The position numbers were made by a program, and so were the translations under genes. Shown here one piece after another: positions 9,955 to 20,724 of a DNA stretch of 64,000 nt; within the stretch, counting starts at the first letter, position 1, and every line of letters starts with the position of its first letter. The stretch spans positions 14,255,486 to 14,319,485 of the forward strand of contig JALMQS010000070.1 of the NCBI GenBank assembly GCA_024734495.1, written 5' to 3'. Origin of the DNA: Forficula auricularia (Eukaryota > Arthropoda > Insecta > Dermaptera > Forficulidae). The notes beneath the pieces were generated by a model. It worked only from the letters and a program-made list of their open reading frames with translations, did no database searches and had not been told where the DNA came from.

Positions 9955-10050
9955 TATTCTTACAGAGAAACAAAGAGATTGTCCTCTGCTTGGTGCAAAT
10001 AAACATACATATCAATTAGATATATATATATATATTATTTATTTGTTTGA

Positions 10051-10085
10051 GACTATAGTTTCGAAGGCATGGCCTTCATCATCAG
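10051..10085 (-). ncRNA. Hammerhead-like RNA motif (left arm, family P copy 1)
   Basis: On the minus strand CTGATGA is followed by T, a 6-bp stem GAAGGC/GCCTTC with loop CAT, GAAA, and the palindrome ACTATAGT ending in C. This matches the order of a minimal hammerhead core (CUGAUGA, stem II, GAAA, stem III, UH) except for the extra U. Activity is unproven. Confidence 0.45.
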
Positions 10086-10136
10086 TCTTTTTTTAATTAT
10101 AAATATAATTTTTCATGGGGTCAGTATCGAAAAAGA

Positions 10137-10170
10137 CTGATGATGAGGCCCAAGCTTCGAAACTATAGTC
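10137..10170 (+). ncRNA. Hammerhead-like RNA motif (right arm, family P copy 1)
   Basis: CTGATGA, T, a 5-bp stem GAGGC/GCTTC with loop CCAA, GAAA, palindrome ACTATAGT and C. The stem contains one G-U pair, so pairing is kept although the sequence differs from the left arm. Confidence 0.45.
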
Positions 10171-10268
10171 TCAAACAAATAAATAATATATAAACATATA
10201 ATTGATATATATGTGTGTATGTTTATTTGCACCAAGCAGAGGACAACCTCTTTGTTTCTCTTTATGAA

Positions 10269-11122
10269 TAGATTTTCCCCTAATTCATTTTAGAACTCAA
10301 GTGTAAATAAGAAAAATATTCAGAATCAAAAAATGAATCAAATTTTTGATATTTTCCCATGGGAATATTATCAAATGATAGTGGAAAAGAGCTAAAAACT
10401 GAAAATTATAGACAAAGATGGTTTCATTCAAAGATATTACGATTTTACCGGAACTCCTGGAACTTATAACTTGATATTTTTCATGAAGATTAATTAGTTT
10501 TAAGACGTAAATGCTTGGTAATAAAGTTATTTTTTAACTATACTATGGTAATTTTAAACGAATTTTTTAAATAAGAATGCTAGAAATCTCAAAAACTATC
10601 TTGACAGAACAGAGTGCGATAAATTTAGGAAACGTAAATGCAATCAAGTTTTCAGTGTCATTGAAAGACGGACTAGCAAGAGAATTAAGACTGCTATTCT
10701 AGATTAGAGTGGTATTTTTTGCTTTATTGGAACGAAAAGTTTTGAAGAGTACATTCTGCTAAGGAAAGGACCATAAAAATTAGGAATTGTGAGGTTACTT
10801 CAGCCGATTAGAAACGCGATCAAGCATTTTTCGAAAGAAAACGCTTTGTGGAATTATATGGTTTATTATTATGTTCTAGTTGATTGCTTTTTTACAAGCT
10901 TTATATTAGCTTCACTTGTATGTATGTATGTATGTATGTATTTATCTATGTATCAATGTGATTTTTGTTCTGTAAGATTCCTCAAAAATTTCTCTATAAT
11001 AATAATGGTATACCTACTCAATTTAAATGAAATTATTTAAAAATAATCAAAATAAATACATTTCATTCTGTTAAATTCCGCAAACTTTTTCTATAAAAAT
11101 AATTAAGACTAAAAAAAGTAAA
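10269..11122. other. AT-rich sequence with a TATG microsatellite
   Basis: About 10918-10941 is a TATG tandem repeat. An 83-codon open frame at 10789-11040 has no recognisable features and spans the microsatellite, so I do not call it a gene. Confidence 0.5.
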
Positions 11123-11317
11123 AAAATAAATTATATTTTAAAAAATCTAAAAAACATGCTTCAAAAGTACAAAATAATGTAATAATCAAAAAGCGTGGGG
11201 CACTTTATCGAAATTAATTAAAAGTACATGTTTCTGGGCCCCGCTCTTTTTGATTATTACATTATTTTGTACTTTTATAAGCGTGTTTTTTAGATTTTTT
11301 AAAATATAATTTATTTT
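11123..11317. repeat. Hairpin repeat with ~75-bp arms
   Basis: 11123-11201 pairs with 11237-11317. The arms are nearly identical and include TCAAAAAGCGTGGGGC against GCCCCGCTCTTTTTGA. No flanking duplication or coding frame was seen. Confidence 0.75.
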
Positions 11318-12896
11318 AAATATTGGTTCTTAATAAGAAGAAACTTCTTATAACATGTTTTTATCCGATTTCATTACTATTTTATGTCTTAAAAGTAACC
11401 TTCATTTAAAATTTCAAGTTATTAAGTCCATTAGAACTTGTAGTATTTTTTAATGAAACCATATTTGTATAATTTTTGAGTTTCTAGCTCTTTTCTATCT
11501 TTTGATAATCGGATAATCGTATTTTCACAGGAGGATATCAATAAATTTGATCCAGTTTTTAATTCTGAACATCTTCTCTATTTACACATTTGTTTCGAAA
11601 TTAATAAGGAAAATCTATCTGACAAATTAAAATTTTAAGAGTGGATTTCCTATAAAACACCCACACTCACATACAAATATACTCAGTATATATTTCATCT
11701 TAAAAATGGAAGTCTCTAGCAAATTTTTGATTTAATATCTTACCTCTATCATTGAAATAATAATAATATACTTCATTTTCAAATCTTGTTTTAAAATCAT
11801 TTATTTTATTTGAATGTTTTACGACCATCTCAAGTTGGCTCCTTAAAAGAATAAAAATGAAAATTGATAAAATTGAATTACTAAATAATTAATTTCTATA
11901 ATATAAATCAATAATGATTTGTATATAAGAAGTTTGAGTCAAAGGTATTTAACCCTTTTACCCATTTACTTACTTTGAGCAATATGAATGATCACTTGGA
12001 TTATTTTCCATCAGTAGAAAATTGAAAATTGTATGGCACTTTTTTTAATGGATGTTTCAACTAAAACAAAAATATTAGGTATATTATGGTATTAGACATA
12101 TTCATTCTTATTTGGTTGGCTTTTATGGGTTTATATATAATTACTAGCGAATAAAATATATTACTTTTTCCACATTCCCATCATTTAAGTCTAAATAAAT
12201 AATAATTAAAGGATTAGTGAAATTTTTCACAACTGGATACTTATACCGTCTAGGATTGATCATGCTGCCCTTTTTTCTATCAGCCTGTTTTTTTTTTTTT
12301 TTGTATACGAACAATTGAAGGTAGATAGTTGAGACTTGATAGAAAGATGCAGCTTACTAATATAAAATTTTCTGCCAAACTTCAGGCTTAATAGCTACAT
12401 CATTCAACAAATCTCATTTAAAGATATTATTATGTTTAAAACCAATATTTTTTGTGGTGATAAGAAAAATATTATAACTCAAAAAATACTTAAATATATC
12501 AAAATCGTTCTTATTTTTTCATTAATATTATAAACGAAATTCTATGATTTTGTTTTATAATTATTTTAAGTTAAATCGTTTCTTCATTAGTACAAATAGA
12601 AAAATGGTCTAAAATTGATACTTTTGTTTCCCCTCTCACAAAAATTTTAAAGGGAATTAAATTTTTAAAAATTCAGCCTTTTCTATGATATTTTACACTT
12701 CTGGAATGAAATATTTTTCCTTTTCTACCCCACAAATAATTCGACCCTTCTCAAAATATTATAATTTTAATATTTTTTATGATTTCGGGTAAAAGTTATG
12801 TATATAACTTGAAAATTTCAAGCATGTATATTTATTAGCCTACTTTTACAATAGCTTGACAGAGAAAGAGATAAGAAGACTTTCTAGCCCGACTAA
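11318..12896. other. AT-rich sequence, no gene seen
   Basis: No coding frame, RNA gene or repeat match was recognised. There is a T run of about 16 near 12287. Confidence 0.5.
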
Positions 12897-13090
12897 GGGC
12901 CGGTTGTATGTCGCAAGTAAATGCTTTTTACCACTAACACAGGGTAGATGGTAAATGAGAGGATGGATAGCTCAATCAGATGCCAGGTAGTGACAGTGCC
13001 TGGCATCTGATTGGCCATCCCAGTCCCTCCATTTCACGATCTACCCTGTGTTAGTGTAAAAGCATATACTTTGCGACCCACAACCGGCCC
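12897..13090. mobile_element. Harbinger-like MITE, 194 bp
   Basis: The termini are GGGCCGGTTGT and ACAACCGGCCC. They are flanked by TAA on both sides (12894-12896 and 13091-13093). A 3-bp TAA duplication with G-rich ends is typical of PIF/Harbinger elements. The whole element folds into a hairpin with arms of about 90 bp. It has no coding capacity. One arm of the same family lies at 55469-55561. Confidence 0.8.
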
Positions 13091-13566
13091 TAAATGAGTT
13101 CCGTTTTTTATGGAATCCTAAAATTTTTTAAAGCCTATTATTATGGGTCTTACCGTTGGTGAGACCTCGATATTAGGTGTGAAATTGTATGTTAGTGTAA
13201 CTCAGATTTTTTATCTCTTTTTGGGCTCTGAGGTCCTCTAATTTTTTACTTTATCAAACAGAATGTGGGGCAGTATTAAAATTGTGTAGGAAAAGTGTTT
13301 TTTCTGTCTTTTCAAAATAACTAGAAAAAGTCTAAAACTATTTTGATAAAAAAAATAAGCTAAATCAGGGCATCAATGCTCATTAAAGACAAACAGAAAA
13401 AATCATGGTTGAAAATTATTTTCTTAATGTTCCTGACATTTTTCAACTCTATGTGCAACAAAAAAAATGAAAATTTTTGAATAAATTTAATACTAGATTC
13501 TGCCCGGCAGGCAGCTTCTCCTGCTTGGCGGATGTAGCGAGTAAATTTTTATTTTCCAATTATATA
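13091..13566. other. Decayed T-family repeat and unassigned sequence
   Basis: 13250-13400 resembles the start of the T-family repeat (ACTATTTTGATAAAAAAAAT block). The rest is unassigned. No gene. Confidence 0.4.
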
Positions 13567-14664
13567 CAGGGTGTTCCACAGAACTCGTTCATTAAAAGTT
13601 TTCATGGAAGGAGTTGAGAGAAAATTTTGAACTTTGACATATTTATGTTTTGGAATATGCTCTTTTTAAATAAATTATTAACAGCTTTTGGACACTTTCT
13701 GCTTTGCTGCAATCGCTATCAACTTTCTTATTTTCTATGGAACCCCCCAAATATTTTTGCATCATTAGATTAAGTGTTAAAAACTAAGATGATTTTGTAT
13801 AATGCACTTGATGTCTAAAATTTATAATTTCTGAGTTATTTTAGATAGTTTGTAAAATCTTCCAATTTAGCGTTCATCTTTAAAAATTAATAATAATTAA
13901 ACTATTGTTTGTAGAATTAATTTGATCAATCAGAACTCTTAATTAGACATTAAATAATCTTATTTTATCATAAAAATTCAAATTTTATATGCAAGATGAC
14001 AATAATAATCGTTTAGAAATAAACGATTATTATGATCATCCTGGATATAAAATTTGAATTTTTATGATTAAGTAAGATTCTTTTGGGGTCAGATAGGCTA
14101 GGCGGTAGCGTGACAGCGAGCTAACCAGGGGACCCGGGTTCGAATCCGACTCGAGGCAACCAGCTAAAATCTGACCCCGGGGGGTATAGAGACAAATTTT
14201 CAAAAAAATATAACTAGTATCGTAATTAGGCTTATGGCTAGAAAGGCCGAAAAGCCAAAAAAAAAAAGTAAGATTCTTTAATGTCTAATTAAGAGTTCTA
14301 ATTGATCAAATTAATTCTACAAACAATGGTTTAATTATTATTAATTTTTAAAGATGAACGCTAAATTGGTAGATTTTACAAACTATCTAAAATAACTCAG
14401 AAATGATACATTTTAGACATCAAGTGCATTATACAAAATCATCTTAGTTTTTAACACTTAATCTAATGATGCAAAAATATTTGGGGGGTTCCATAGAAAA
14501 TAAGAAAGTTGATAGGGATTGCGGCAAAGCAGAAAGTGTCCAAAAGTTGTTAATAAATTATTTACAAAGAGCATATACCAAAACATAAATATGTCAAAGT
14601 TCAAAATTTTCTCTCAACTCCTTCCATGAAAACTTTCAATGAACGAGTTCTGTGGAACACCCTG
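13567..14664. mobile_element. Large fold-back element (CAGGGTGTTCCACA ends), split by a SINE
   Basis: The ends are CAGGGTGTTCCACAGAAC and GTTCTGTGGAACACCCTG, flanked by TATA on both sides. The two arms pair almost throughout; the centre is near 14015, where a short palindrome ATAATCGTTT/AAACGATTAT forms the tip. The right arm is interrupted by a SINE and its target duplication. Without them the element is about 900 bp with arms of roughly 445 bp. No transposase is present. Class is uncertain; a TA or TATA target duplication is suggested. Confidence 0.85.
14084..14265 (+). mobile_element. tRNA-derived SINE
   Basis: The 182-bp insert has an A-box-like TAGGCTAGGCGGTAGCG near 14094-14110, a perfect B box GGTTCGAATCC at 14137-14147, a tRNA-unrelated body and a poly-A tail. 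It is bracketed by a 14-bp target duplication AAGTAAGATTCTTT at 14070-14083 and 14266-14279. The copy at 54322-54491 shares both head and tail (TATCGTAA, then GAAAGGCCGAAAAGCC). Transcription by RNA polymerase III and LINE-mediated insertion are inferred from the SINE class. Confidence 0.92.
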
Positions 14665-14762
14665 TATAATAAGTTTGGTGATAGTATTTACACTCTTGGA
14701 TAAAACTTTATGTGATTAATGAAAGGTCCTTCCGCTCTTTTCCATCTGATTTACAAAATAAA

Positions 14763-15875
14763 TGACAAGAAAGGTTTTTTATTCGGGAGTGGCAGAGTTG
14801 ATGATTCATAAAAAGAAATCAAAGAGTTTGTCCTCTACTTGAAATAAACATATACATATATGTACACGAAGGGTGAACCGCGATTAGAATTAGGTGTACA
14901 CCGTCTTTGGAATTATTTGGAATTACTGTGGAATTCATTAGATAATCTATTGTTATCTATTGTCTTCTACTTGGAAATTAAAGTGGAAGTAGGTGTACAC
15001 GATTTTAGGTTGTGGTTCACCCCTCATATATATCAAATATAAATATGTACATGTATAACTTATTTGTTTGAGACTTTAGTTTCAAAGGTTTGACCTTCAT
15101 CATCAGTCTTTTAATTATAAATATTTTATCTGTAATTTCTTATGGGTTTAAATAACCGACTGGATTTAAGTAAATTAGTTTTGTCATAATAGTATACTGT
15201 GAACTGGTAAGAGTTGAGTAATCTGCTTACTATTAAGACAAAACGATTTTACCAAATCCAATTGGGTATTTGAACCCATGTGAATAAATAACAGATAAAA
15301 TATTTCGAATTAAGAATACTGATGATCAAGGTTAAACCATCGAAACTATAGTTTCAAACATATAAATTATATCCGAATTTCTGACAAAAACCACCTCCAT
15401 TCGATTCGCGATTGAATCAAATATCGGAAACTTATGATTAATTAATAGCAAACACCTTACATACGTGTTAACAGATCGGAGCGCACCGGACTGGGGGATT
15501 GAATATATAACATCTCAGATTACAAATCCATTTGGTGATCCATATCAGTGTTTGGTATAAAGGCGTCGCGAAATGATGCTGGATCATAGCTAAATGGATC
15601 ACATCTTTTTCATTCTCTCTTGGTCCAGACTTAAGATTCAGCAGACTCCAATAGCCTCAACCAGCAGTACTCTCGCGATATATATATCTTGTTTAAAAGC
15701 GAGATCAAAAACAATTCTCTTTAATATATTAATTATTCTTTAAAATATTAATTAGAAAATTATATAAATTATATATATGTACCTATTTATATTTGGTATA
15801 TATATGAATGTGTTTATTTGCATCAAACAGAGGTCAACCTCATTGATTCTCTATATGAAAGCATTTGGTTTTGCT
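14763..15875. repeat. Fold-back element, family P copy 2 (composite)
   Basis: The left arm (14763-14850, then 15053-15190) matches the right arm (15235-15365, then 15795-15875) in inverted orientation around a centre near 15212. The left arm is interrupted by a MITE at 14870-15023. The right arm is interrupted by an unrelated segment at about 15366-15790. Both arms retain diverged hammerhead-like modules, near 15071-15108 (minus) and 15318-15355 (plus). No gene. Confidence 0.7.
14870..15023. mobile_element. Small MITE with GGGTGAACC ends, copy 1
   Basis: The ends GGGTGAACCGCGATTAGA and its inverted partner ending GTGGTTCACCC enclose about 150 bp. A second inner pair is GGTGTACAC and its complement. 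A homologous element lies at 30953-31085. It is inserted into the left arm of the P-family repeat. It is non-coding and its class is unknown. Confidence 0.75.
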
Positions 15876-16571
15876 AGTTCGAAGAGGGTCTTGAAACGCC
15901 TAGTAAAATGACAGTTAACTAAAAATGTGTGGAGTTAAATCGACTTCGAAATCCAAAACCACCTCCCCTCTGGTCCACTCTATGTTAAGAGGAAGTATTA
16001 AGATATCTGTTGGAATGAATCATTATGTTAAGTTATATATATTAAATAAAATTAAATCTATTATTTATTTTATGAGAAATACTACTAATAAAATTATAAT
16101 GAACCTTTTAAATATTCCCTTTGATGGATGATATTCAATGTCGAGGATAGATTCCTTAGCTCGAGTTCTTGGATGTTTTGGAAATACTTAATCTTGAGTT
16201 CCAGAATCATTGTGAAGCAGAGAGAACAAGTAATCAGAGAAATTGACAGGAGAGGCGAGTGAATAAAATATGAATGAGGGGTAGTAATAGCTCAGCAGGC
16301 TAGTCTTAAAAGTAGATCCCATAGAGTATTACTCTATGGTAGATCCCATAACGCATTTCTTTGCTCGCGCCTAAATTTAAACAAATGTTCTTTTTAATCT
16401 TTTATTTTCTTACAAAAATTAAATGCTTCTAACTGTAATTAGGGCTGTGGAGGGAATTCCAATGGATCCTCACTGCCTTTATGGGACCCGAGAAAATTTT
16501 ATGCGTCCCTTATTCTAGAAATAGTGATGTAAGTAGAGAATATAGCAGGGAAGTACCCAGTGACAGGGGAC
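15876..16571. other. Unassigned sequence
   Basis: A 68-codon frame at 15925-16131 shows nothing recognisable. A small hairpin CCATAGAGTA/TTACTCTATGG lies at about 16319-16339, with AGATCCCAT on both sides. No gene called. Confidence 0.4.
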
Positions 16572-16640
16572 CAGGGCTGAATTTAAGCACAGGTTATGCA
16601 GGCTGCAGCCTATGGGCCCGCACCACAAAGGGGCCCCCGC

Positions 16641-17147
16641 CAGTGCCGGATGTAGGGTTCTTCGGGCCCCGGGCGGTATATATACCCCCCCCCCCCTAAA
16701 GAAAATTTTTTAAACACTTTTTACTAATTTTTATTTATTTTGATTTTGTACATTTACAGATAATTTATTATTTTTTTGTTAGGTTAGTATTGAAACATTG
16801 AATGTATTGCAAAAATTTTAAATCGTTGCAATCCAATTTTTCAAATGCTTCATTTTCTCTATAAAGTATGGATAACCCATCTAGCCTTTCTGGTCCGATA
16901 TTTGATCTTAAATAATTTATTATTCTCTTTAGTACAGAGAAAGATCTCTCTCCAGAAGCATTTGATACTGGAATTGTCATATATATTTCTAGTAATGTTG
17001 AAATGTTTGGAAATGTCGCCTTAACATCTTGAACAGTTGCAAACATTTCGGAAATAGTATTTTAATCAAAACGAGGTGAAATATGATTTTTTCTTTACTT
17101 ATATTTTTTTATCTCAAGCTGACCGGGCGTGCTATAATCCGGCACTG
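16641..17147 (-). mobile_element. Internally deleted hAT element
   Basis: The ends CAGTGCCGGAT and ATCCGGCACTG are inverted. They are flanked by a near-perfect 8-bp duplication (GCCCCCGC at 16633-16640, GGCCCCGC at 17148-17155), the hallmark of hAT elements. Only about 500 bp remain, including the C-terminal end of a transposase on the minus strand. A C12 run lies at 16685-16696. The flanks (GGCCCGCACCACAAAGGGG to the left, a similar block to the right) look like part of another, older hAT-like repeat, perhaps 16572-17343. Confidence 0.85.
16768..17046 (-). pseudogene. hAT transposase C-terminal dimerisation domain (remnant)
   Basis: The 92-codon frame reads FPNISTLLEIYMTIPVSN, then ASGERSFSVLKRI, ending with LSILYRENEAFEK. 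This is the hAT C-terminal dimerisation domain, closest in wording to the ZMYM-type (TTF-type zinc finger) group. The motif NASGERSFS is well kept. The rest of the transposase (BED or TTF finger, catalytic core) is missing, so it cannot act. The first Met is probably internal to the ancestral protein. Confidence 0.88.
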
Positions 17148-17397
17148 GGCCCCGCACCAAAAAGGGTTTACTTTTTTTGTATATATTTAACAAGGTTTCA
17201 ATAAAGAGTCATGCACGATTATTTTAAAGTTTTTAATTGGATAATTGCTGAAAATGCGGTTTTTGTAGGTTAATTTAAAAAAAATTTCCCCGTTATGTCC
17301 AGCCTAATGCCCCATAGATCCTAAATCCTGGAGCCATGCCCTGAAGAGAGTTCAAATAAAATTGTAAAGGTGGTTTCCTGCATAATATTAAGAAATA
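17148..17397. other. Flank of the hAT element, possible older hAT remnant
   Basis: 17148-17170 repeats the sequence left of the hAT insertion. 17290-17343 contains GCCCCATAGATCCTAAATCC, typical of gene-poor hAT ends. No coding region. Confidence 0.35.
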
Positions 17398-18657
17398 ATG
17401 GGTGAAGTAAAAAGTTCTGAGCCTTTCTACTTGATGGATTTTATTGAGCCATATCTCACGATGTATGCGTCGCATCTGATTCTAAACTGCGATTTAAAGG
17501 TGACATAACGCTTTAAAAAAAGTTATTTGAGACTTTTGTGTTTGGTGAAGCCAATTGTGTGTTAGAGCGTTCCAAAATGGAGGTAAAAAAGAGAAAATTC
17601 GATACATTCTTCTATACCACTACGACCAAGGGGAAAAAGCGGGGCAGGCGGCTGTTTATGGACCCAATACAGTATCGAATGCAACAGGAAATTGGTGATT
17701 CCAATGATTCCGTTCTGGTAAAATGGACGTCGAGGATAAGACACGCTCTGGTAGGCCAATCGTCGAAAATGTCGATAAAATCATGGAAATTGTCGAGTCC
17801 TATACCGGCATGCGAGCACTTATTCCATTGCCCAGGAACTGAAGATTAGCCAGAAAACCGTTTAGAACCATTTGCAAAAGGCTGGTCTCAAGAAGAAGCT
17901 TGATGCATGGGTGCCACACGAATTGTCGAAAAAGAACATTTTGGACCGAATTGATGCCTGCGATTATTTGCTAAAGCATAACGAAATCGACCCATTTTTG
18001 AAGCGGATGGTGACTGCCGATGAAAAATGGGTCACATACGAGAACGAACAGGCGAAAAAGATCGTGGTCCAAGCCGGGTGAACCGGCCCAAACGATCGCC
18101 AAGCCCGGATTTACGGCCAAGAAGGTTTTACTGTGTGTTTGGTGGAATTGGAGAGGAATCATTCACTATGAGCTACTCCCATCTGGCCAATCACTCAATT
18201 CGGACCGATATTATCAACAAATGACATGATTGAAGCAGGTGATCGACAAGAAGCGGCCAGAATTGGCCAATAGGAAGGGTGTTGTTTTCCACCAAGATAA
18301 CGCCAGGGCGCACACATATTTTACGACGCGCCAGAAGCTCCGAGAGCTTGGATGGGAGGTTATATCGCACCCAACGTATAGCCCAGACCTGGCACCAAGC
18401 AATTATCACCTTTTCAAGCATTTGCAAAATTTTCTCGACTGTAAAAAACTGGCCTCAAGAGAGGCTTGTGAAAATGAGATTGTCAAGTTTTTTACCAATA
18501 GGGACGAGGACTTCTTCAATCGCGGAATTATTAAATTGCCTTCAAAATGGAGAAAAGTTATTGAACAAAACGGAGCATATTTGATCTAAATCGGAAAATC
18601 CTAGCTATGTTAATTTCATCGTCGAAAAAAAGGCTCAGAACTTTTTACTTCACCTAT
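17398..18657 (+). mobile_element. Full-length mariner element, defective
   Basis: The inverted ends GGTGAAGTAAAAAGTTCTGA and its complement share about 28 bp. They are flanked by TA on both sides (17396-17397, 18658-18659). The length of 1260 bp is standard for mariner. The single gene inside is broken by frame changes and stops, so the copy is dead. The reading pieces are long enough to place it with cecropia/mellifera-type mariners only loosely. Confidence 0.92.
17577..18589 (+). pseudogene. mariner transposase, degenerate
   Basis: The reading moves across frames. The N-terminal third is scrambled (17577-17850). 17872-18081 gives AWVPHELSKKNILDRI and FLKRMVTADEKWVTY. 18027-18224 continues in another frame. 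18230-18589 gives FHQDNARAH, WEVISHPTYSPDLAPSNYH and ends KWRKVIEQNGAYLI. The first two catalytic aspartates are present (TADEKW, HQDNA). At the third position, 35 residues after the second, the DD34D aspartate is replaced by Asn (APSNYH). The catalytic site is therefore lost in addition to the frame breaks. The intact protein would cut and paste DNA at TA sites. Confidence 0.92.
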
Positions 18658-18831
18658 TATTTAATAAAAACAGAATCGCTCTGTGGTCTTGAACGTAACA
18701 ATAAAAATTCGGACTTACTCCGAAATCGTCTAGTTAACACTAGATATGAATAAGAATACACGAAAATCTACTAATTAATTATAGTTCCAAATAGAAATCC
18801 ATCTTTTTAACTCAATTTAAAATTAAAAATA

Positions 18832-19115
18832 TTAATTGAATGTAATGAAAGGCAGCCCAGAGGTAGTGAGGAAAGAAAAAATTAACACATATCAAATATG
18901 GTGTAATTTATTGGAATCCTTCCTCCTTTCCTTTCAAACCGACGTTTTGGAGGATTTTCTCTCGTTCTTCAGGGTTTCAAAGGGTCAAAAAAATCCTCCG
19001 AAACGTCGGTTTGAAAGGAAAGGAGGAAGGATTCCAATAAATTACACCTTATTTGATATGTGTTAATTTTTTCTTTCCTCACTACCTCTGGGCTGCCTTC
19101 CATTACATTAAATTA
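18832..19115. repeat. Fold-back element, family R copy 1
   Basis: 18832-18960 pairs with 18989-19115. The arms share GGCAGCCCAGAGGTAGTGAG and its complement. Near the tip are GAAACGTCGG on the right (19000) and its partner on the left (minus strand, CTGAAGA from 18972). A single-arm copy is at 49632-49796. The right flank TTTCTACCAGTCCGTCTCTC to 19150 is also shared with that copy, so the unit is longer than the hairpin. Confidence 0.82.
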
Positions 19116-19150
19116 AAGTTTCTACCAGTCCGTCTCTCTCCAGAGAAAAT

Positions 19151-19757
19151 TTCGATACATAAAAATATTAATATATCGCTTTTAACTAATCCAAATAATT
19201 AACGAGCTATGTCTCTGGTACTATAATTTTAAAGAATATGGAACCGAAGAGAATAATTAAAATCTACGGATATTTATCTGCCTACTGTAATGCGATTTGC
19301 ACACATACATACACAAAAAGAAGCAAATGTTAGCTGACGGGGTTTTGAGGGTGGCTAAGAAGGGATGGAAAAGGGTGGGTTTTAAGTCATTAGTCGGTGC
19401 GGTCCAATTATCGGCATATCGCAAATGCCCTGGCAGCCATCTTCCAGTCCAAGTTCATTTAATTAATTTCACAAACTATTCAGGCTCAGGGGGGCTCTCC
19501 TATTCACAAGTTGTGTTTGGTATTCGAACAAGTGACAAGCAAGCCCCAGGGAGATTAATGAAGCCGAACAAAATGCGAGTATATCCATCGAATAAGAACC
19601 TCCCAGCCGACGGGATATTGACTATTGATTTGTTTTTCCTTAATATCTTTCAGCATGGAGTCATTAGGCTCGTGCTTTCGTGAAATTCATTTTGAGAATT
19701 TCACAATGCAAAAATTTTTTTAAAGGTATATCAAAAAATAAAATAATATTTGTACAT
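19151..19757. other. Unassigned sequence with a 128-codon open frame at 19297-19683
   Basis: 19320-19620 is less AT-rich than its surroundings and stays open for 128 codons on the plus strand, beginning MHTYIHKKKQ. I recognise no domain. A splice-acceptor-like TTAATATCTTTCAG ends near 19653, but no partner donor or downstream coding exon is evident. It could be a transcribed or coding remnant, or chance. I do not assign a function. Confidence 0.3.
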
Positions 19758-19833
19758 TGTAGAATACAGTGGGCTTTCGTTAACAACGGTCTCAAATAAC
19801 GACGTACTTGGATAACGAAGAGTGGCTGTATGG
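19758..19833 (+). mobile_element. Left end of a pogo/Tigger relic
   Basis: TACAGTGGGCTTTCGTTAAC followed by AATAACGACG and TTGGATAACGAAG has the form of Tigger-type termini. The element is interrupted by the D-family repeat at 19834 and resumes at 20521. Confidence 0.6.
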
Positions 19834-20520
19834 ATAATTTTTAAGAAAAAAATAAAATCGACTTCAAAAAATTAAATGCAACAAATAAAATACACTAAAA
19901 GGTATAAAATAATTATTATCTTATTTAGTTACAACTAAACTACGAAATATTAAGATGAAATTACTTTTTGAAGTCGGTGCCAAACGAACTATATCAGTAA
20001 GCGAGCGTACCCACCAAACCTACTAAGTAAGATCCGTCGAGTGCGATTCATAAAAGGTATATGTTTGGCACCGACTTCAAAAAATAATTTCATGTTAATA
20101 TTTCGTCGTTTAGTTGTAACTAAATAAGATAATAATTATTTTATACCTTTTAATGTATTTTATTTGTTGCATTTAATTTTTTGAAGTCGGTTTTATTTTT
20201 TCTTAAAAATTATTTTTATTTTCTCTTTTTAGTGATGTTATTAATAGTGATCATATCATCAGAACTTGACCAAATTAATATGGCACCATCCCTAAGATAC
20301 CCCCTTTCCAATAAAAAAAGAATCATCAAAATCGGTTAATAAACAAAGAAGTTAGGCCTGAACAAACCTAAAAAAAGGTCTAATACGTATGAAAAAAATG
20401 GGACCAATCGGAAGGTAGACTGAACCCAATGCAAATTTTATGATATGAAGGTAACATAGGTACAAAAAAAAAAAAAATCAGTCGAATAGAGAACCTCCTC
20501 CTTTTTTGAAGTCGGTTAAA
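19834..20520. repeat. D-family repeat (ACCGACTTCAAAA), copy 1
   Basis: The unit begins ATAATTTTTAAGAAAAAA and ends CCTCCTCCTTTTTTGAAGTC. A hairpin of about 155-bp arms occupies 19834-20225. The sequence after it (20226-20520) has no inverted partner. The GAAGTCGGTT end with an AGGAGGAGG block is widespread in arthropod repeats as I recall. The unit is nearly identical to 20725-21462. Confidence 0.8.
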
Positions 20521-20724
20521 AAATATCTTGAATAATGACACAAGGCTTTGGTTAAGGACTTTTTGATTTTCCGATCTAATTATCTGTTGAAAAAATTATT
20601 CGAGATGCATGATCGAGAACTGATTACTGAGGAGCTAATAGAACTTTTCAAGCAGAAATAGGAAGACAAGGAAATGAAAATTTGATGAGGATTAAGAGAA
20701 AGAACAAATGTGTCTGCTATAAAA
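20521..20724 (+). pseudogene. Tigger transposase tail remnant
   Basis: 20604-20660 encodes HDRELITEELIELFKQK followed by a stop. This is the acidic C-terminal end wording of pogo/Tigger transposases. Together with the terminus at 19758 it suggests an old Tigger copy invaded by D-family repeats. No catalytic domain remains. Confidence 0.55.

Larger units (their letters stand above)
9955..10268. repeat. Fold-back element, family P copy 1
   Basis: The outer arms are AGAGAAACAAAGAGATTG at the left and its complement ending CTCTTTGTTTCTCT at the right. The inner arms, 10021-10090 and 10130-10195, pair around a loop near 10108. Each arm carries a module reading CTGATGA, stem-loop, GAAACTATAGTC: plus strand 10137-10170, minus strand 10085-10051. 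Related arms lie at 14763-15875, 29813-29950, 32540-32600, 44453-44530 and 58545-58690. No coding frame is present. Confidence 0.8.

Noticed and set aside
10013..10035. AT dinucleotide run as a promoter
   Set aside because: It is simple sequence within a fold-back arm and no transcript start feature accompanies it.
14084..14160. Functional tRNA gene
   Set aside because: The cloverleaf is incomplete, no anticodon arm could be assigned, and the poly-A tail and target duplication show it is a SINE.
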